From contig NC_087069.1 in assembly GCF_963678635.1 (NCBI RefSeq), positions 49,557,892-49,621,891 of the forward strand: a stretch of 64,000 nucleotides of DNA. The letters run 5' to 3'. Positions 39,252 through 51,300 of this stretch are shown here, one piece after another. The translations under genes were made by a program, and so were the position numbers. This stretch comes from Symsagittifera roscoffensis. Lineage: Eukaryota > Xenacoelomorpha > Acoela > Convolutidae. The notes beneath the pieces were generated by a model. The model had not been told where the DNA came from. It did not search any database and saw nothing but the letters and a program-made list of their open reading frames with translations. Every line of letters starts with the position of its first letter. Positions within the stretch are counted from its first letter, which is position 1.

Positions 39252-40013
39252 TCATTCCATTGCTTTTTCATCTTGTTCTTCAGTTTCACTGTCTTCTAGA
39301 ATCTTCTCCAACATGTCCATGGAGTTGCGGGCCGTCCCCCAACTCTCCTGCTCTAACAGCCTCGGTCTGCAACAAGGTGGCAAGTCAACATTCACCTTTT
39401 GCGCCCGGTTCCTGCAAAAGCTGTTCTGAAGACACAAGCTAACACTCCGTCCTAGATCAGCTCGTAAGACCTCTCTCGTTTCAATTTCAGTAACACAAGG
39501 CGCTCCAGCTACTCGCTTCACCGCCGTGGTAACAGCCTTTCTATGCGTCAGGAATGCTCTCCTATAGGCTCCCGGTCCTATATCTAGCTGGAAAGAATGA
39601 TAGGCTTCCGTGTTCCTAGACATATGACTGTTCGCACTTTCATACATCCATGATGTCATCACTGCACGGAACCAAGGCATCAACCTTTGTCTTGACCATA
39701 TCCTCTCAATGGCTTTGGGTATTCTCAGAACCTTGCAGGTGGTCCTGAAAAGATCTAAGTCGTGGTTCAATTTCAAGTTGCTTAGTTGCTCAGGTGTGGG
39801 CACGGCCGTCTCCTGCTCACTTGTGCCCGCGTTAGCTTCCAACCATCTCACTGCCAGCATGGCACTAACCACCACGATTGAAACTTGCTGGTTTTGATCG
39901 GGCAACCCCGTGGAACACAACTCCTCCATGTCCCACACTAACACCAGATTCTCGCGTTTGGGGTACCACAACGTCTGTGCCAGGCAGTGGCAAGGATACT
40001 CCCCATGAATCAT
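39252..40013 (-). CDS. ORF D of copy 2, C-terminal part
   Basis: 253-residue frame. It is in frame with further homologous sequence upstream through a TAG, so I read it as the C-terminal third of ORF D rather than a gene of its own. Features: MIHGEYPCHCLAQTLWYPKR, IVVVSAMLAVRWLEAN, AIERIWSRQRLMPWFRAVMT, a run of conserved Cys in SLCLQNSFCRNR and PPCCRPRLLEQE, and an acidic tail EDSETEEQDEKAME. No family recognised. Two degenerate copies of this end are at 28750 and 32521 on the plus strand. Confidence 0.65.
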   Translation of the reverse strand: MIHGEYPCHCLAQTLWYPKRENLVLVWDMEELCSTGLPDQNQQVSIVVVSAMLAVRWLEANAGTSEQETAVPTPEQLSNLKLNHDLDLFRTTCKVLRIPKAIERIWSRQRLMPWFRAVMTSWMYESANSHMSRNTEAYHSFQLDIGPGAYRRAFLTHRKAVTTAVKRVAGAPCVTEIETREVLRADLGRSVSLCLQNSFCRNRAQKVNVDLPPCCRPRLLEQESWGTARNSMDMLEKILEDSETEEQDEKAME

Positions 40014-41780
40014 CAGTATTTTCCTTCGGGTCCGCTACCCTGAGGTTCCCAGCAACGGTTCCACTTCCATAACGATCCTGTGTACATCATCCTTTTCGTC
40101 TATGGAGGGGAATTCGGTGGGTAACGCTCCACTCGCTTTCTACCTCGGAAATTCGCTCACATTACCCTCGTTCAATCTCATGAAATCTTCACCCACTACG
40201 TCCTGCAACTCGCCTTCAGATCTCTTCGAGTAAATCGTATGACCTTTCTGACATCCTGGCCAACCTCACGCACTTTGGCACAGACAAGAGTTGGTCGACC
40301 AACACCTGCTGTGTCCTCGCGTCCATCACCACCATATGCGTAGGATACCTACTATTGCAATATGGTGCGGAGTTCGAACCCACCAGATATTGCGAACCAG
40401 TAGGTCTATGATAGGCCTCACTGTCCTCAAATTCATTTCGTTTTCTAGAGCCTCTCGCCAGCCTCCAATCTTTTGCTGTGTCTGTAGCGCTCCAGGAAAC
40501 ACTTTCACAGTAATGGACGTCACTAGTCCATGGGCACGCTGTAGGTGATCCATTGATTTTATAGAACTCGTCATGCTGTAAAATCCCAAGGCAGTGATCA
40601 AGTTCACCTCCGTTACTCCATGACAGTCCGCTAACAACTCCTTTCCACTCTTGTCCGACATGCTCAACCTCCCATACAGTTGCGCCAGCTGACGATGCTG
40701 CTCACTCAGCGTAATCAGGTCAGGCCCTCAGTTACACACACGTCCGTCCTTTTCGCTACTGTGGGCAAGACATGTACCCTGTCTCAACCAATCACCAGAG
40801 GGATTTCACTCGGATAGTTCTGTGGATGAGTTGCTCTTCTGCTTCGTTATCTTCAGGGCCAGCAGATGGTGTATCATGGCCAGATCGTGTCAACATTCAA
40901 GTCCAATGTGACATCTGCAGTCATATCCCAGATTAAACCGGCGTTTGGATGTAGACAGCAAGAAGGCTTCATTAGTTCCCACATGGTTACTAAGCTGGTT
41001 TTCAAGGGACCGTCCAAGGAACCACAATCAAAACTCTTGCCCCTTCAGTTCGGGAACCGATGTTGCAACCACTCGTTTCTCCAAAACAATTCCCAGCCTG
41101 GGTTGTTCCATCATCAACATGCCAATTTCCTTGACTCGCTCAACCCAGAAATCACGTACTACAACTTGCTCATAGTCGAGGTACGCTTCCCTGGCTTCCT
41201 AATTCACGACGGGATTAAATGCCATCCCTGGTACGCCAGACACATATTGGAACGACTTCAACTTCCCCAGTGTTGCATAGTCTTTCTGTCCCCTGACTGC
41301 TTCAATTAACTCCCGGCTCACAATCAACTCTTTGTTTGAATACCTTCTTACTTCTTCCAACCTGCGATAGCTCCCCATGTCGTTCGACTCCTTATTTGGT
41401 ACGGCCAGCGGCACGTCGTGATATAGCTCCAGGATTGCCCTTAGAAAGTTTCGTTCCCAATTAACTCCCACTTGCCGAATGGTTTTTATGCATCCTCTCA
41501 ACACAGGTTCTCTCAAACTTATGGTTTTATGCATTCTCTCAAACCTCACGAAGCAAAGGGCATCCTTACGCTTAGCCGAGGCTCTCGCCGAATCGTCTCT
41601 AGAAATCAATACTCTCAGGGCTTCCATCAATTCCAGTTTCTCTTCCTTTGATTTCGAGTCGTTGTTGGCTTCACATTCCACCTTCTTGATTCCCATCAGA
41701 CACCAGGCCAATCGTACTTGCAAGTCAGTTCTTGTACACGGATGGGCCAGGTATGCTGCCACCGTCGCAGGTGCATGCAT
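40014..41780 (-). pseudogene. ORF D of copy 2, N-terminal and central parts, broken
   Basis: 41780-41199 is open (ATVAAYLAHPCTR, LQVRLAWCLMG, KRKDALCFVRFERM, VRRYSNKELIVSRE, FQYVSGVPGMAFNP). 40667-40326 continues (LLADCHGVTEVNLITALGFYS-type block, VKVFPGALQTQQK). Between and after these there are frameshifts and stops; near 40260 the frame changes again (VLVDQLLSVPKCVR). The order matches ORF D of copy 1. An in-frame MSSEANEVWLEKQLE upstream of 41780, interrupted by two stops, may be the original start region. Confidence 0.72.
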
Positions 41781-41890
41781 CGTCTCGTCAAAGTATCTTT
41801 AGAGGGCCGCCCTTCAAGAGATTTCTAGCTGCTTTTCCAGCCAGACTTCGTTTGCCTCCGAGGACATGACCGTGCCGTATTCTTTCCGTT

Positions 41891-43434
41891 TCAAGCTAGA
41901 ATTCTCGTCAGCTCCTTCAGATACTCCTGTATGACTTGCTTCTCGCTCCAGGCCATCAGGTGCCCTCTCGCGGAATTCCTTGCATTAAGCATCTTTACAT
42001 AACCCCCTGCTGGATCTCCCATGTGGACTGCGTCTGGCACTGTGATCCGGCTATACTCGACCACGTCGAGTTGTCCCTCTAGCTTCATTCGGGCCATGTT
42101 GGTTCGCGAGGGCTTAAAATCATCAAGTCCTCCAGATCCACACTGACTGATGAAATCCATTTCTAACTTAGTATCCGCCAAAGTCCGTCCATTTTTCTTC
42201 GACCTTGTTGCCGTTGAGGTATCAGGTTCTCTTTTTCTCCCCCTTGCCAGCGTCGCGCCAACACCTTGTCCATTCTCACAGGGCTGAGCTGCTCTTGCCA
42301 ACGAGGCCACCACTGAACTGGCTTTCGACTTCACTACCTTTCGATTCACGGTCTTGCTTTCTGTTTTCCCTTTCAACCGTTTCAGCCCTTTCTTGGCTCC
42401 CCTAACGGTTATTTTTCTCGTGATCTGCGTATCACGTCCCATGTCCTCTCCATGAAGGTCACTCGGCTACAGGTCACTCCTGTCTTGCGTTCAAGTTCGC
42501 TCTGGTATCTCTGCCATTCCTCTTCAGGTAGCGTACAATCTCATGTTCTCTTGAGTTCTCCTCCTCCTAGGTGATTCATGGAGCAGTTTCTGTAGGTCCC
42601 TACTCCGGTGGTCCATTGCCAAGCTTATTGAGTCCACTGGGGATAAATTAGCCGGCGCCTCCTTCAAATGGGTATGAAAGACAATGTTGTCATCAGCAAT
42701 AGATTCCCATCGACTTCCGCGTCATCGTCTTCACTAAACTGGTATTCCAGCAAGTCTTTCTCCAAAACTCCCAGGTCCAATCCACCCAACTTCTCTCCCT
42801 TTCCTTTTTTGTGATCGTTATCCTGATCCATCAGTTCGTCATCATTCGGGTCTGGTTTTGGTCCAGGTCCCGAAGGGCCTTGTCGCATATCTATGCCCGA
42901 GTCCGGCCGCTCCGGTACGGTCAGATCCCCTGCGTGATAGAATAATTCGTCATTCACCAGGAATTTTACCGAGTCCTCGCCACATGGCGCCAGATCATCG
43001 ATCGGTATCTACGTGCATCCTCTGCACTCCTTTGCTTACTTCCAATTTTACCTCTTTCACTTCTCCTGACCATTTCAATCGCGACAAATCATCTGCGGGT
43101 GTATACACATCATTCCACACGTCAACCGGGACCTCTGATCTTGTGGAAGGTTATGCCTTGATCTTCTTTCGGCTCCAACATCGGGGAATGTGAAGTCGAA
43201 CGTATGCATGGCCGCAGCGTTCCAACTGATGAAGCGCGGCTCCATCCGTCCACTCCATTTCAGCATTCTGTCTTGCGCATCACGAGCCGCTCCGATGTGA
43301 GGGGCAACGGCAGGAGACGTGACTCCCAACAACATCCTCCTTATCAGTGGGTATCGGGGGCATTGGTCCGGCAGCGGCCTGGACCCGGAAAGACACGCTT
43401 GCTGGTTCTCTTTGACGTGTGCATAGGCTTCCGG
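41891..43434 (-). pseudogene. ORF C of copy 2, broken
   Basis: 42442-41891 is open: basic N-terminal part (KKGLKRLKGKTESK), then KLEMDFISQCGSGGLDDFKP, VEYSRITVPDAVH, GDPAGGYVKMLNARNSARGH, ending KELTRILA-stop. 42957-42664 encodes the acidic central tract. Sequence between 42443 and 43434 is frameshifted, including the counterpart of the N-terminal region. It corresponds to ORF C of copy 1. Confidence 0.65.
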
Positions 43435-45476
43435 TCAAAGTGGGACCCGCATCGCCTCTCCTGAATCATTCGCCACTGGTCCCAGATTCCAAAGCTTTGG
43501 ATTGAACTGGACATGGGAAAAGTCCTCGCGGCCCATTCGGCACTTGAATTTGTTGTTGAAGTCCATCAACATCCAACCTGGCTTCGCTATTCTTCTGAAT
43601 AGCCTGTCGTCGCTAGCCAACCCTCTCAGCTCCTTCTGTTCCACCCAATTCAGCACGGAACAATCCACAACCGAGACTAATTTGACATACAACACTGAGT
43701 TCCTGTATGCCTTCAATTGTACGTCCGGGAAAACAAATGGCATCACGGGTCCGTACACCACAGACGAACTCCTCAGTCCACGGACTAGAGCCAGCGGATC
43801 GATCCGAATCATCACGGCCATATCTGTCAGCAAGGACATGCCACAATATTGCTTGCATTCACTTGCTCCCGTTGCCAGCTTATCTTCTTCTGTGAAATTC
43901 CTGTTCTGCTGCAGGAGATATTGGAGCAAGAGGATCCTCAAAGCCTTCATCTTTCTAAACGAGGCGGGTTCCAACCGCGCGTTGAAATGACGAGTCGCTC
44001 CCTGAAGTTGTTCGGGGTAGCGTAATAGCACGAGCAAATTGCTCAGCCGACCATACGTCATTGCGATCAGGGTAACTAGTCCATCCAATCTCAGGTCCGC
44101 TAACGCTTGGGTGAAGAGGTTCGCAGGTCCTTTCACAAAGTTCTCGTGACCAAACGTCACTTACAGTGCTAGTACCAGACCGATCGACAGTTTCTGGATG
44201 TCCTTAACAAAGCTCGCGATCAGATTCCGAGAGGCCCCTGGGTAACACGTTGACAGGAAGGATGGCGTCCATCCCACTCCCATTCCACCCAGGATAGCGT
44301 CCGAGTGCTGATATTGTGCCCTCGTGGCCAAAATATCAACCTGGAATTTATCCAATGACATCGTGTTCACATCCTGTATTAATTGTAACATCATGCCCCC
44401 GGCTAACTCCCTCTCGTTAAACAAGTTTTTCAGGCAAGCGTGTATCTCTTTGATTACCGTGGGTGCATGTTCGAACGCATCTTCTCCCAAGGTACACAAT
44501 TTTGGTGACAAGTACAACCATGAGTTGGTGTGTGGCTCCGTCCGCAAAGCCAATGCCATAAGATCCTCTTCAGCCGTTGTCATATTTTTTCTGACTGTCC
44601 TCCCCTGCTCATTATCAGCGTAATCCATTTTCCTGAACCAGAGGTCATTGGCAACCTGGTGTACAAACAGGTGATCATCATCTACCCGTGGCCTCAACTT
44701 CAGTAACCTAGCGAAGTTGGACAGATCCAACCCCAGGACTTCATCCAGTATCAACCGAGTTGTGATGCAATCCTTGGATCCTTGGATGGCATTGGAAATG
44801 TCAGCCCAGATGGCAGGAAGCTCCGAGCGGGGTGGGTAGTAGTTGTTAGGATCCACCATCCTGTTCGGCGCAGGTATTATCACGTTGATTCGTCCCTCAG
44901 CTGAAGTTGTGACCATCGTGTGCACACACTGTAGGGCTTCTGGCAATGCGGCATATCCCTGTGATAACACAAAGATGAGCTTCACCACATTCCTGGTGAA
45001 ATGTCGCTGTACTGATGCCTCCAGCTCGGTTATGGCTGAGAACAACGTCATTATAGCTTCTCCTATGACTTCATTGCTCGGGATTGATCCATCCGTCAGA
45101 CGGGACAACAAACCTCTACTCTGCAAGTGGTCATTCGAGCCGGCAATCACTATCACCTGCGGTCCCATACTGATCGTCCTTCGCACGCTTATCGTCATGC
45201 CTGCTGATTGCTCCAGTCTAATATAGGCGCCGTCAAGAAGATCACATTCGGCCAAAAGAGAGAACGGGGCTTATAGAGGTAGTCTGAACTGGCAATTATC
45301 AGATACTTAGCCTCCTTTATATCCAAAGGATCATAGGCAGCAAACAGGCTGTCACCCACTGGTGCCTTCAGCCCCTCGTATCTCTTATCGTCCCCTTCCA
45401 CCGAGGTTGCTCGGGGATAGTCTCTCGAGTACTCACCAGGCGCCTCACCGGGTGGCTTGGAGAACTGTCTATACAT
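43435..45476 (-). pseudogene. ORF B of copy 2, interrupted
   Basis: Starts at ATG 45476 (M-Y-R-Q-F-S-K-P-P-G), 23 bp after the ORF A stop. It includes KEAKYLIIASSDYLYKPRSL, then after a frameshift near 45200-45255 VIVIAGSNDHLQSRGLLSRL, RSELPAIWADISNAI and LDEVLGLDLSNF. A single in-frame TAA at 44161-44163 interrupts the protein, after which it continues (FVKGPANLFTQALADLRLDG) and runs on in frame into the start of ORF C (FNPKLWNLGPV). The GSND block is closer to SGNH block III than in copy 1. Confidence 0.72.
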
Positions 45477-45498
45477 CTTGTGGTGCTTGTTATTGGGC

Positions 45499-47024
45499 TT
45501 ATTCTCTTTTGGCCCTCCGAGCAGGTGGTGTCAATTCCCTGGCTCTCCTACGGGCGTCCATGAGAGATCGGGTGTTTAAGGGCACAAAGGTATTGTCCTG
45601 AGGCAATCCATCCAGGTCCACGAACCTGAGCATAGTTGCGGAGCTAAATGCTCCTGTTCCGCCAACAGCCAGTCCACGCCCGGTATTCGATACAACCTCG
45701 TCATTGTGGGACCATCTCCACCAATCATCTTCCTGGCGTCCTCCCGACACGTCAGTGTGCTCATGTTCAACCTCGCCGACATGTCTGTCTGTTGGTCTGG
45801 ACGGTTCCAAAGCAGCGCGGGTCTGGACGGTTCCAAAGCAGCACGCTGCTTGGTTCAACTCCTTCCGCCGGCACGGCGCTCATCAATTGGCTTGTTGTCG
45901 AAGTAGGGGTTGCTGTAGCGGCGGGTCATTCGTCCTATACACGGTCTGGGAGCTAGTCTGGTTCTGATTAACCGATCTCCCAAGTCGGCTCTCCAACGGT
46001 TGTCTTCTAGGGGAGGAGCAGTCCCTAACCTTTCTCTCACATCTGAGCTTGGAGCAACGGGAGCAGGTGCATCCGTCTCCATTGCCAGAGGCCCGAGGCG
46101 ATTGACGAGTGATTCCGACACGTTGCCCCTTACTCTACCTCCTCCAGTCGAACTGGTCCAAGCCATTGAGTTTGTCGTCCTCAATTCTTGCTCCACTTCC
46201 CTTAACTGCGTCTGGAACACGTCATTGATCCAGCGTCTCCCTTGCTGGGTGTTGAAATGTATACCATCTCTGGTGAGCGCGAGATGATCAATCATGCGCA
46301 ACATGTTCTCCAGATCCATGAGTCGCAGCTCGCCGGGGTTGCTTCTCACCACACCGCGGGTCATCTCGTTCCACCGGGTCACGTTGCCGTTCATGAAATC
46401 CGCCACCGGCGTGCCCACCTCCGGGTTCTGCGGTATCGTGCACAGCACCAGGAGTCTGCGCCTGTATTTCTATTTCAGCTCATTCAAAAGGCAGACCAAT
46501 AGGGGCTCCCACTTGCCCTCTGGTGTTACAGGGACCCTCGAAACATCATTGGTCCCGAATATTATCTTCAACGTGTCTAGGTAATCCTCGAGGAGTTCAT
46601 CGTTGCCAGAATCTCCGGAGACACTTGGCTCACCCTCGCCATATATAGCTCCTTCAGGTGTTTTATCTCCTCTTCCTCAAAAGGCCATTTGCAGATCTTC
46701 GAACTTCTTCTTCCATTCGTCTCTTTCTTGAGCTATTGCCCTGTACTGCTGCAGCTTGGCACACAGCTCGCTCTGATCCTTTTCCTTTTTCTCCAACGTC
46801 TCAATCGTCTCCGAGGTCTGGATCTCTATCTCGTTCATCCTCTCCCTCTTCAGCGGAGGAGCAGCTGTTGGAGAATCTACTGAGTGTGACAGGCCCGGCC
46901 CATCATGTTGTCTCTTTGATCCGATGAGCGGCTGTACCGGTTGAACAGGTAGGGGCATCTCACCTAGCCGGTGATCCCTCTGCTCGTCAAGTCCCGGCTC
47001 ACGAGCCAAGTCGTGGCCATTCAT
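45499..47024 (-). pseudogene. ORF A of copy 2: esterase protein with internal deletion
   Basis: Starts at ATG 47024 (M-N-G-H-D-L-A-R-E-P-G). 47024-46677 gives the N-terminal part with a short coiled coil (ETIETLEKKEKDQSELCAKL). A stop follows, and homology resumes at FGTNDVSRV (block III) near 46560. 46448-45855 holds LTRDGIHFN (block V). The segment with the GDSL serine and block II, about 150-200 residues in copy 1, is deleted, so no active enzyme can be made. The C-terminal part is in frames down to 45499. It is the direct counterpart of 7424-5280. Confidence 0.75.
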
Positions 47025-47036
47025 TTCACCTCGCCG

Positions 47037-47285
47037 TCATCTCATTAATCGTTTTCGGCCTCTCTCGGCGTTCCCGGACTCACCAAAGGCCAGCATCAGC
47101 ACTACTTCCGTGGGGCGATTCCCTCGACCCTCTCGTCTTAACGCGTTGAGGAGCGCGACCACAAACATCGCCAGTCCTGGGTTTTCTTGTGCAAAGTCAC
47201 AGTCAATCAGCCGCTGATGTATCTCGTCCAGAGTCGCTCCTAGACTCGCTGAGAAGAATTCCATCAAATCGTTCATGTCACCCAT
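47037..47285 (-). CDS. ORF A0 of copy 2: small accessory protein
   Basis: ATG at 47285 (M-G-D-M-N-D-L-M-E-F-F), 82 residues, ending 12 bp before the ORF A start. It shares with copy 1 the acidic start, the I-x-x-R-L-x-x-x-D-F-A-x-E motif and the hydrophobic ALLNAL segment. Unlike copy 1 it does not overlap ORF A. Unknown family. Confidence 0.55.
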   Translation of the reverse strand: MGDMNDLMEFFSASLGATLDEIHQRLIDCDFAQENPGLAMFVVALLNALRREGRGNRPTEVVLMLAFGESGNAERGRKRLMR

Positions 47286-47781
47286 CTCTCTACAGTTTAT
47301 CTTTCGTCGTCGTGATTCTTCTGATTTGTCAAATTCAGTAAACAAAATTGGATCAATCAAAAAGCAAGTCACGTCTTAAAAGCATCACTTCATGCCGTTC
47401 CAGTTCAAGTGTAAAACATTATTCACGTCTTTAAAATTATTCATTGAAATTTTCTTCTTCTTTGCTGATTTAAAACTTAGCACCATGGTGGATCGTCCAC
47501 CTTCAACCTTATCAAGGTAACACAAATGAGCGCTGTCACTTTCACTTCCTGGAGTGTTCCAGGTCTTTTATGACACAAAAATCACATAAAACATAACCTA
47601 ACTATGACATAACACATAAAAACTCCTAGTAGCTAGCCTAAAACTTAATCCTAATGGCTATAAAGTAAACTTAGTAAAAACCACTTATCGCCGAATGCAA
47701 CACCTAGCATATACTCAGATAGTACTTTTTATGTAAGTAAACCTATATGTCAGTTTCTGAAAATATCATGTGTACAAGGGC
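47286..47781 (-). other. Spacer between pol and accessory cassette, copy 2
   Basis: AT-rich and gene-free. It shares several short blocks with the copy 1 spacer (ATAACACATAAAAAC, TATACTCAGATAGTAC, the ATATCATGTGTACAAG end block). See the copy 1 entry for the possible role. Confidence 0.4.
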
Positions 47782-48975
47782 CTATAACTCTCTCGGATCT
47801 AGCTTTCCCTTATTGGGATCATAAACTGGTAACGAGAGAGAGGTCACTCCTCTCTCAACCAAAAAAACCCTAGGTCGAGTCATGGCCAATACCAAGCTCT
47901 CTGCATTTACGTGTTGCTTATCAGTGGCCTTAGTAACCAGAAAACACAAATAGTTACCTGGTATCTGTGATGCAACAAGGGGCCGCGCTATCATCCCTCC
48001 CACACCAGGCCTCTGTTTCCAGAAAAGCTCGATATTCTTATATTCTCTTTTAAATTCAGCCGCTAGTGCTGTTTTGAAGCTTACATCCGCGGTTATCGCT
48101 ATAGCGCATGTACGTTCAGTGATTATGAAATCGCTGTCCGTTATGATGATATTGTTTAAATAATGGCTCGTTCTCGCCTTCCGTTTCCAGTTCACCGGTT
48201 TCTCTTGCCAATTTTAATGTTTTTAATGACCAGGTTTTTGGTGTGGTTGAGTCCTACCCCCACTCCCCGGACAAAAATATCAATCGACGTCCCCGTCGAT
48301 CGCCCAAAATCGAGCAGATTGGGGTTGGATTGCGGAACGCGTAGAGAGCCAGCTGGGGCGACCCAGTTGGACTCAGTATTGTCATGGCTGACGTATTTGA
48401 TGCCGTCTTTGTCGACATCCTGAATCGTCAAGATTGTCTCCATAGGATCTACCGGCAGATCGTGGAGCCATTCGAGCACTCGCAAGTTCGTTAATTCTTG
48501 CTCATGAGTCTGTTCCACATCTGGTTCGAACTCTACTTCTGGTTCGGAGCGATCGTCGATCCAATCCTGATCCATGCCATTGACCAAATCGATCTCTCTT
48601 GACACCGCTACTTCATCCAGTCCCCTCAAGCAACTCCATCATATCGCTTAAAACTATCCTGTCTATAACGAAATCCTCGCCATACGGGTTGTACTTCTTC
48701 TTGTTCCTTCCCTTCTTGATCTGGCGTGTCTCCATGGTGTGAGGAAAGTCAGATTGTACTCCTTTGTCAATTTCAGTTTGTTTTGGGCAGTCCCAGTCCT
48801 CTTCGGCATAAGGTAGAGTTTCGTCGTCCACGTCCACTCGCTCGGTCAACTCCAGGTCCAGTGGCAGATCGCAATTATCTACCACTTCAATTCCGTCGTT
48901 TTTGTCGCGCGTACCTCTTTCATTCACTTCACAAGCAGGATCCACTATCAAATAGTCTCCTTCCTGCATGTCCAC
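47782..48975 (-). pseudogene. pol: pol C-terminal extension with macrodomain, copy 2
   Basis: 48975-48613 encodes the acidic linker (DETLPYAEEDWDCPKQTEID, YNPYGEDFVIDRIV). 48629-48192 is the conserved block (LTIQDVDKDG, SIDIFVRGVGVGLNHTKNLV). 48195-47782 is the macrodomain (ITDSDFIITER, CAIAITADVSFKTALAAEF, NYLCFLVTKATDKQHV, SLSLPVYDPNKGKL). Two frameshifts and a TAG eight codons before the end relative to copy 1 break it. The macrodomain Lys in FLVTK matches a family position; the catalytic-Asp loop is again Y-D-P-N, as in copy 1. Confidence 0.75.
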
Positions 48976-48996
48976 TGGGATGCACCAGTCCTCTGA

Positions 48997-49730
48997 TTAG
49001 GCAATGTGCGGTTTGATGTTTTCGTAATGAGCTGCTTTTCCGGTGCTCAGTCGATAAAACCGACCTCCTTGGTGCACTTCTGTTATTTGAAATGGGCCGC
49101 GCCATTTTTTAAATAATTTTTCAGTTCCTTTTGGTGGAACTACTTCCTGGAACACCCAGACGTAATCGCCGACTGAGTAGGCTTTTGCATCTGCAGTCCT
49201 TTTATCAAATCTTCTTTTTTGTGTAATTTGCGCCTGTTGCGTGTTCCACCTGCATAAGTCATTGAGCTCCTGCTGCCTTCTGATAATATCACGCACGTAA
49301 TTTTGTGGTGCTGTTTTCTTCCCTTGATACTCAGGGTAGAAGAACGTTAGCGGAAGAGCTTTTTCGTGACCAGTTAGCAACATATGCGGACTTATTTCCG
49401 TGGTGGAATGCTCTGTCCTGTTGTAAGCGCCCATCACTTGCGGCAAGTGTCTATCCCAGTCAACCATGTAGCGTGAGCAATAGACTCTCAACATGGATAC
49501 CAGGGTTCGATTTTGCCTTTCAACTGGACCATTCGTTTGTGGGTAATAAATGGTCGAGATCGCCCACGAATGCTTCGCCATTGTCTGATTGAATTGTGAC
49601 GGGGCAGCCGTGCCTCGCTATCCACACATTTGTCAAGTGATCGCATGTTTCTTCCGCTGATGCTGTCATGCAGGGGGCTGCCTCTGCATATTTCGTGAAA
49701 TGATCGATCATTACCAGTACCTGAGTGTAG
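48997..49730 (-). pseudogene. pol: Integrase core of copy 2
   Basis: 49711-49520 has MIDHFTKYAEAAPCMTASAE and TIQSDNGEAFVGDL (second catalytic Asp). After a frameshift, 49581-48997 has YYPQTNGPVERQNRT (catalytic Glu), YMVDWDRHLPQVMGAYNR, GDYVWVFQEVVPPKG, KKWRGPFQI (GPY/F) and AHYENIKPH, ending at a stop that separates it from the C-terminal extension. Confidence 0.8.
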
Positions 49731-51300
49731 CCCGTGGCACTACTTCAATCTGCACTACTTCGTTGAATGCCGATGACTCTATTGACTGCAGAGGGAACCT
49801 TAGTTGCCTGGGATCCTTCGCTTGTTGACACGTCAAGCATGCGAGAACCACTTTTCACAAGCTTTCTTCAAACCAGGCCATTCATATCGTTTCTGTATCC
49901 TGTTGTACACTTTTTCCACGCCTTGATGATCCATCTGATTATGTGAACGAAAGAGCAATTCGGTCTGGTATAACTGTCGTAACACTATTGAGTTTTACTT
50001 GTAAAGGACCTTGTCCTCTTCCTTGCGTTTACAGGCTACGATTCCGTCTTTGTTCAGGTACAACAAATCTTTTCTCTTCAGATAGAACTGCTTCAAGCTC
50101 TTATAGCTGTCATCTTTTAAATGTCCTTTGTCAGGTGCTCCATTCTCGATCCATCTCTTCAGATTGCTTGTCATTCTATTATTTCCTTGAGCCCTTAGGA
50201 GATCCGACAGCCGGTATCTGGCTTTCAGATACGTCATTACCACGTTTAATTGCTTGCTCATTAAATCAAGAGCATGAGCATCGTCCATCAACTTGACGCA
50301 CCATATTTTCTTCAAAGGTGTTGCTTCCTTCACAGATGGCTCTAGATTGGTACGGACGACCGTACCATGTGGCAGTAATCTGGTTGGGCGTTTCGACACA
50401 GCTATCAGTTCAAGCTCATCTGCGGCGTTGTCCACTACAGTGCGCTCCTCATCAGATGTATACCTGTCTCTGTCCGAGTCCTGATTCACTTCCCGGTCCA
50501 GCCCGCGTTGTTTCCATTCCGCCGACAAGGAATTTATCGCAATCTCCGAAACATCCGAATTGGAAGTAGTCTCCGATGTGTTTTCCCAGGACTGGGGCCT
50601 CGAGTCATCACTCGAGCCGATGGATTCCACATCATTATGTTCTGATCTGTCTGTAATTTTTCTCGACTCCCCGGACAAAATTTGTCCCTTGGTTGCCTTG
50701 AATCTGGCTCCCCGGACAACATTCTGTCCTCCGGTTGTCCCAACATTGTCTCCCCGGACAAGTCGTCCTAAACGGGCTCGAAAGTGCCAGACTCCCCGGA
50801 AATTGTCTCGTCCCCGGATGAATAATTCAAGCTCTGTTCGTACTCTTCCCTTGCTTCCGTAAATTGTACTTTTCCCGTGAAGCTGAACTTCGACTTGACA
50901 CTGACTTCTTCAGTGGCTTGGACCTGGGTCGATGTCTCACGTTCTGTGAACGAAGTCAAGTCCTCAACAAGACATCCTTTGGCATTGAGTTCACCAGCTG
51001 TTTCACTATCGACCGTCAATCCCGTTCAACATCGCGACTGCGAATGGTCACTTGCCTCTTCTCCGTTCTCTCAGTGACTGTCAACCGTTGGATGGTTTCC
51101 ATCCAATCACGATCATGCCTGTCCACTTCTCTATCCAGCAAGTAACGGAGCTTCCCCATGACGACCGGCGCCACGTTCACAAACCTATTTAGCAGGACCA
51201 TGCTGTTTATACCCAGCCTGGTAAGCTCTTGCTGCACCAGATTGGATCGGACTAGCAGATCACCCCTGGCCAATACCTTTATTTCAGCGGCCGTCTCCAC
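49731..51300 (-). pseudogene. pol: RNase H-integrase linker and integrase zinc finger, copy 2
   Basis: 51300-51016 (AAEIKVLARGDLLVRSNLVQ, YLLDREVDRHDRDW), 51019-50768 and 50678-49995 (TYLKARYRLSDLLRAQGNN, LKRWIENGAPDKGHL, LNKDGIVACKRKEEDKVLYK) are pieces of one protein split by frameshifts. The HHCC finger follows at about 49990-49800 in other frames. The linker includes the 41-bp repeats at 50667-50800. Confidence 0.7.
50667..50800. repeat. Four CTCCCCGG units at 41-42 bp spacing
   Basis: CTCCCCGGACAA-like strings start at 50667, 50708, 50750 and 50791. On the minus strand they encode repeated L-S-G-E in the pol linker. Copy 1 has similar strings at 11178, 11247 and 11312, and both copies have one just upstream of the macrodomain (8694, 48263). 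Confidence 0.75.

Noticed and set aside
39252-40013. A separate fifth accessory gene E at the end of copy 2
   Set aside because: Reading upstream shows in-frame homologous sequence through a stop, so it is best taken as the C-terminus of ORF D; a separate gene cannot be fully excluded because copy 1 is cut off.
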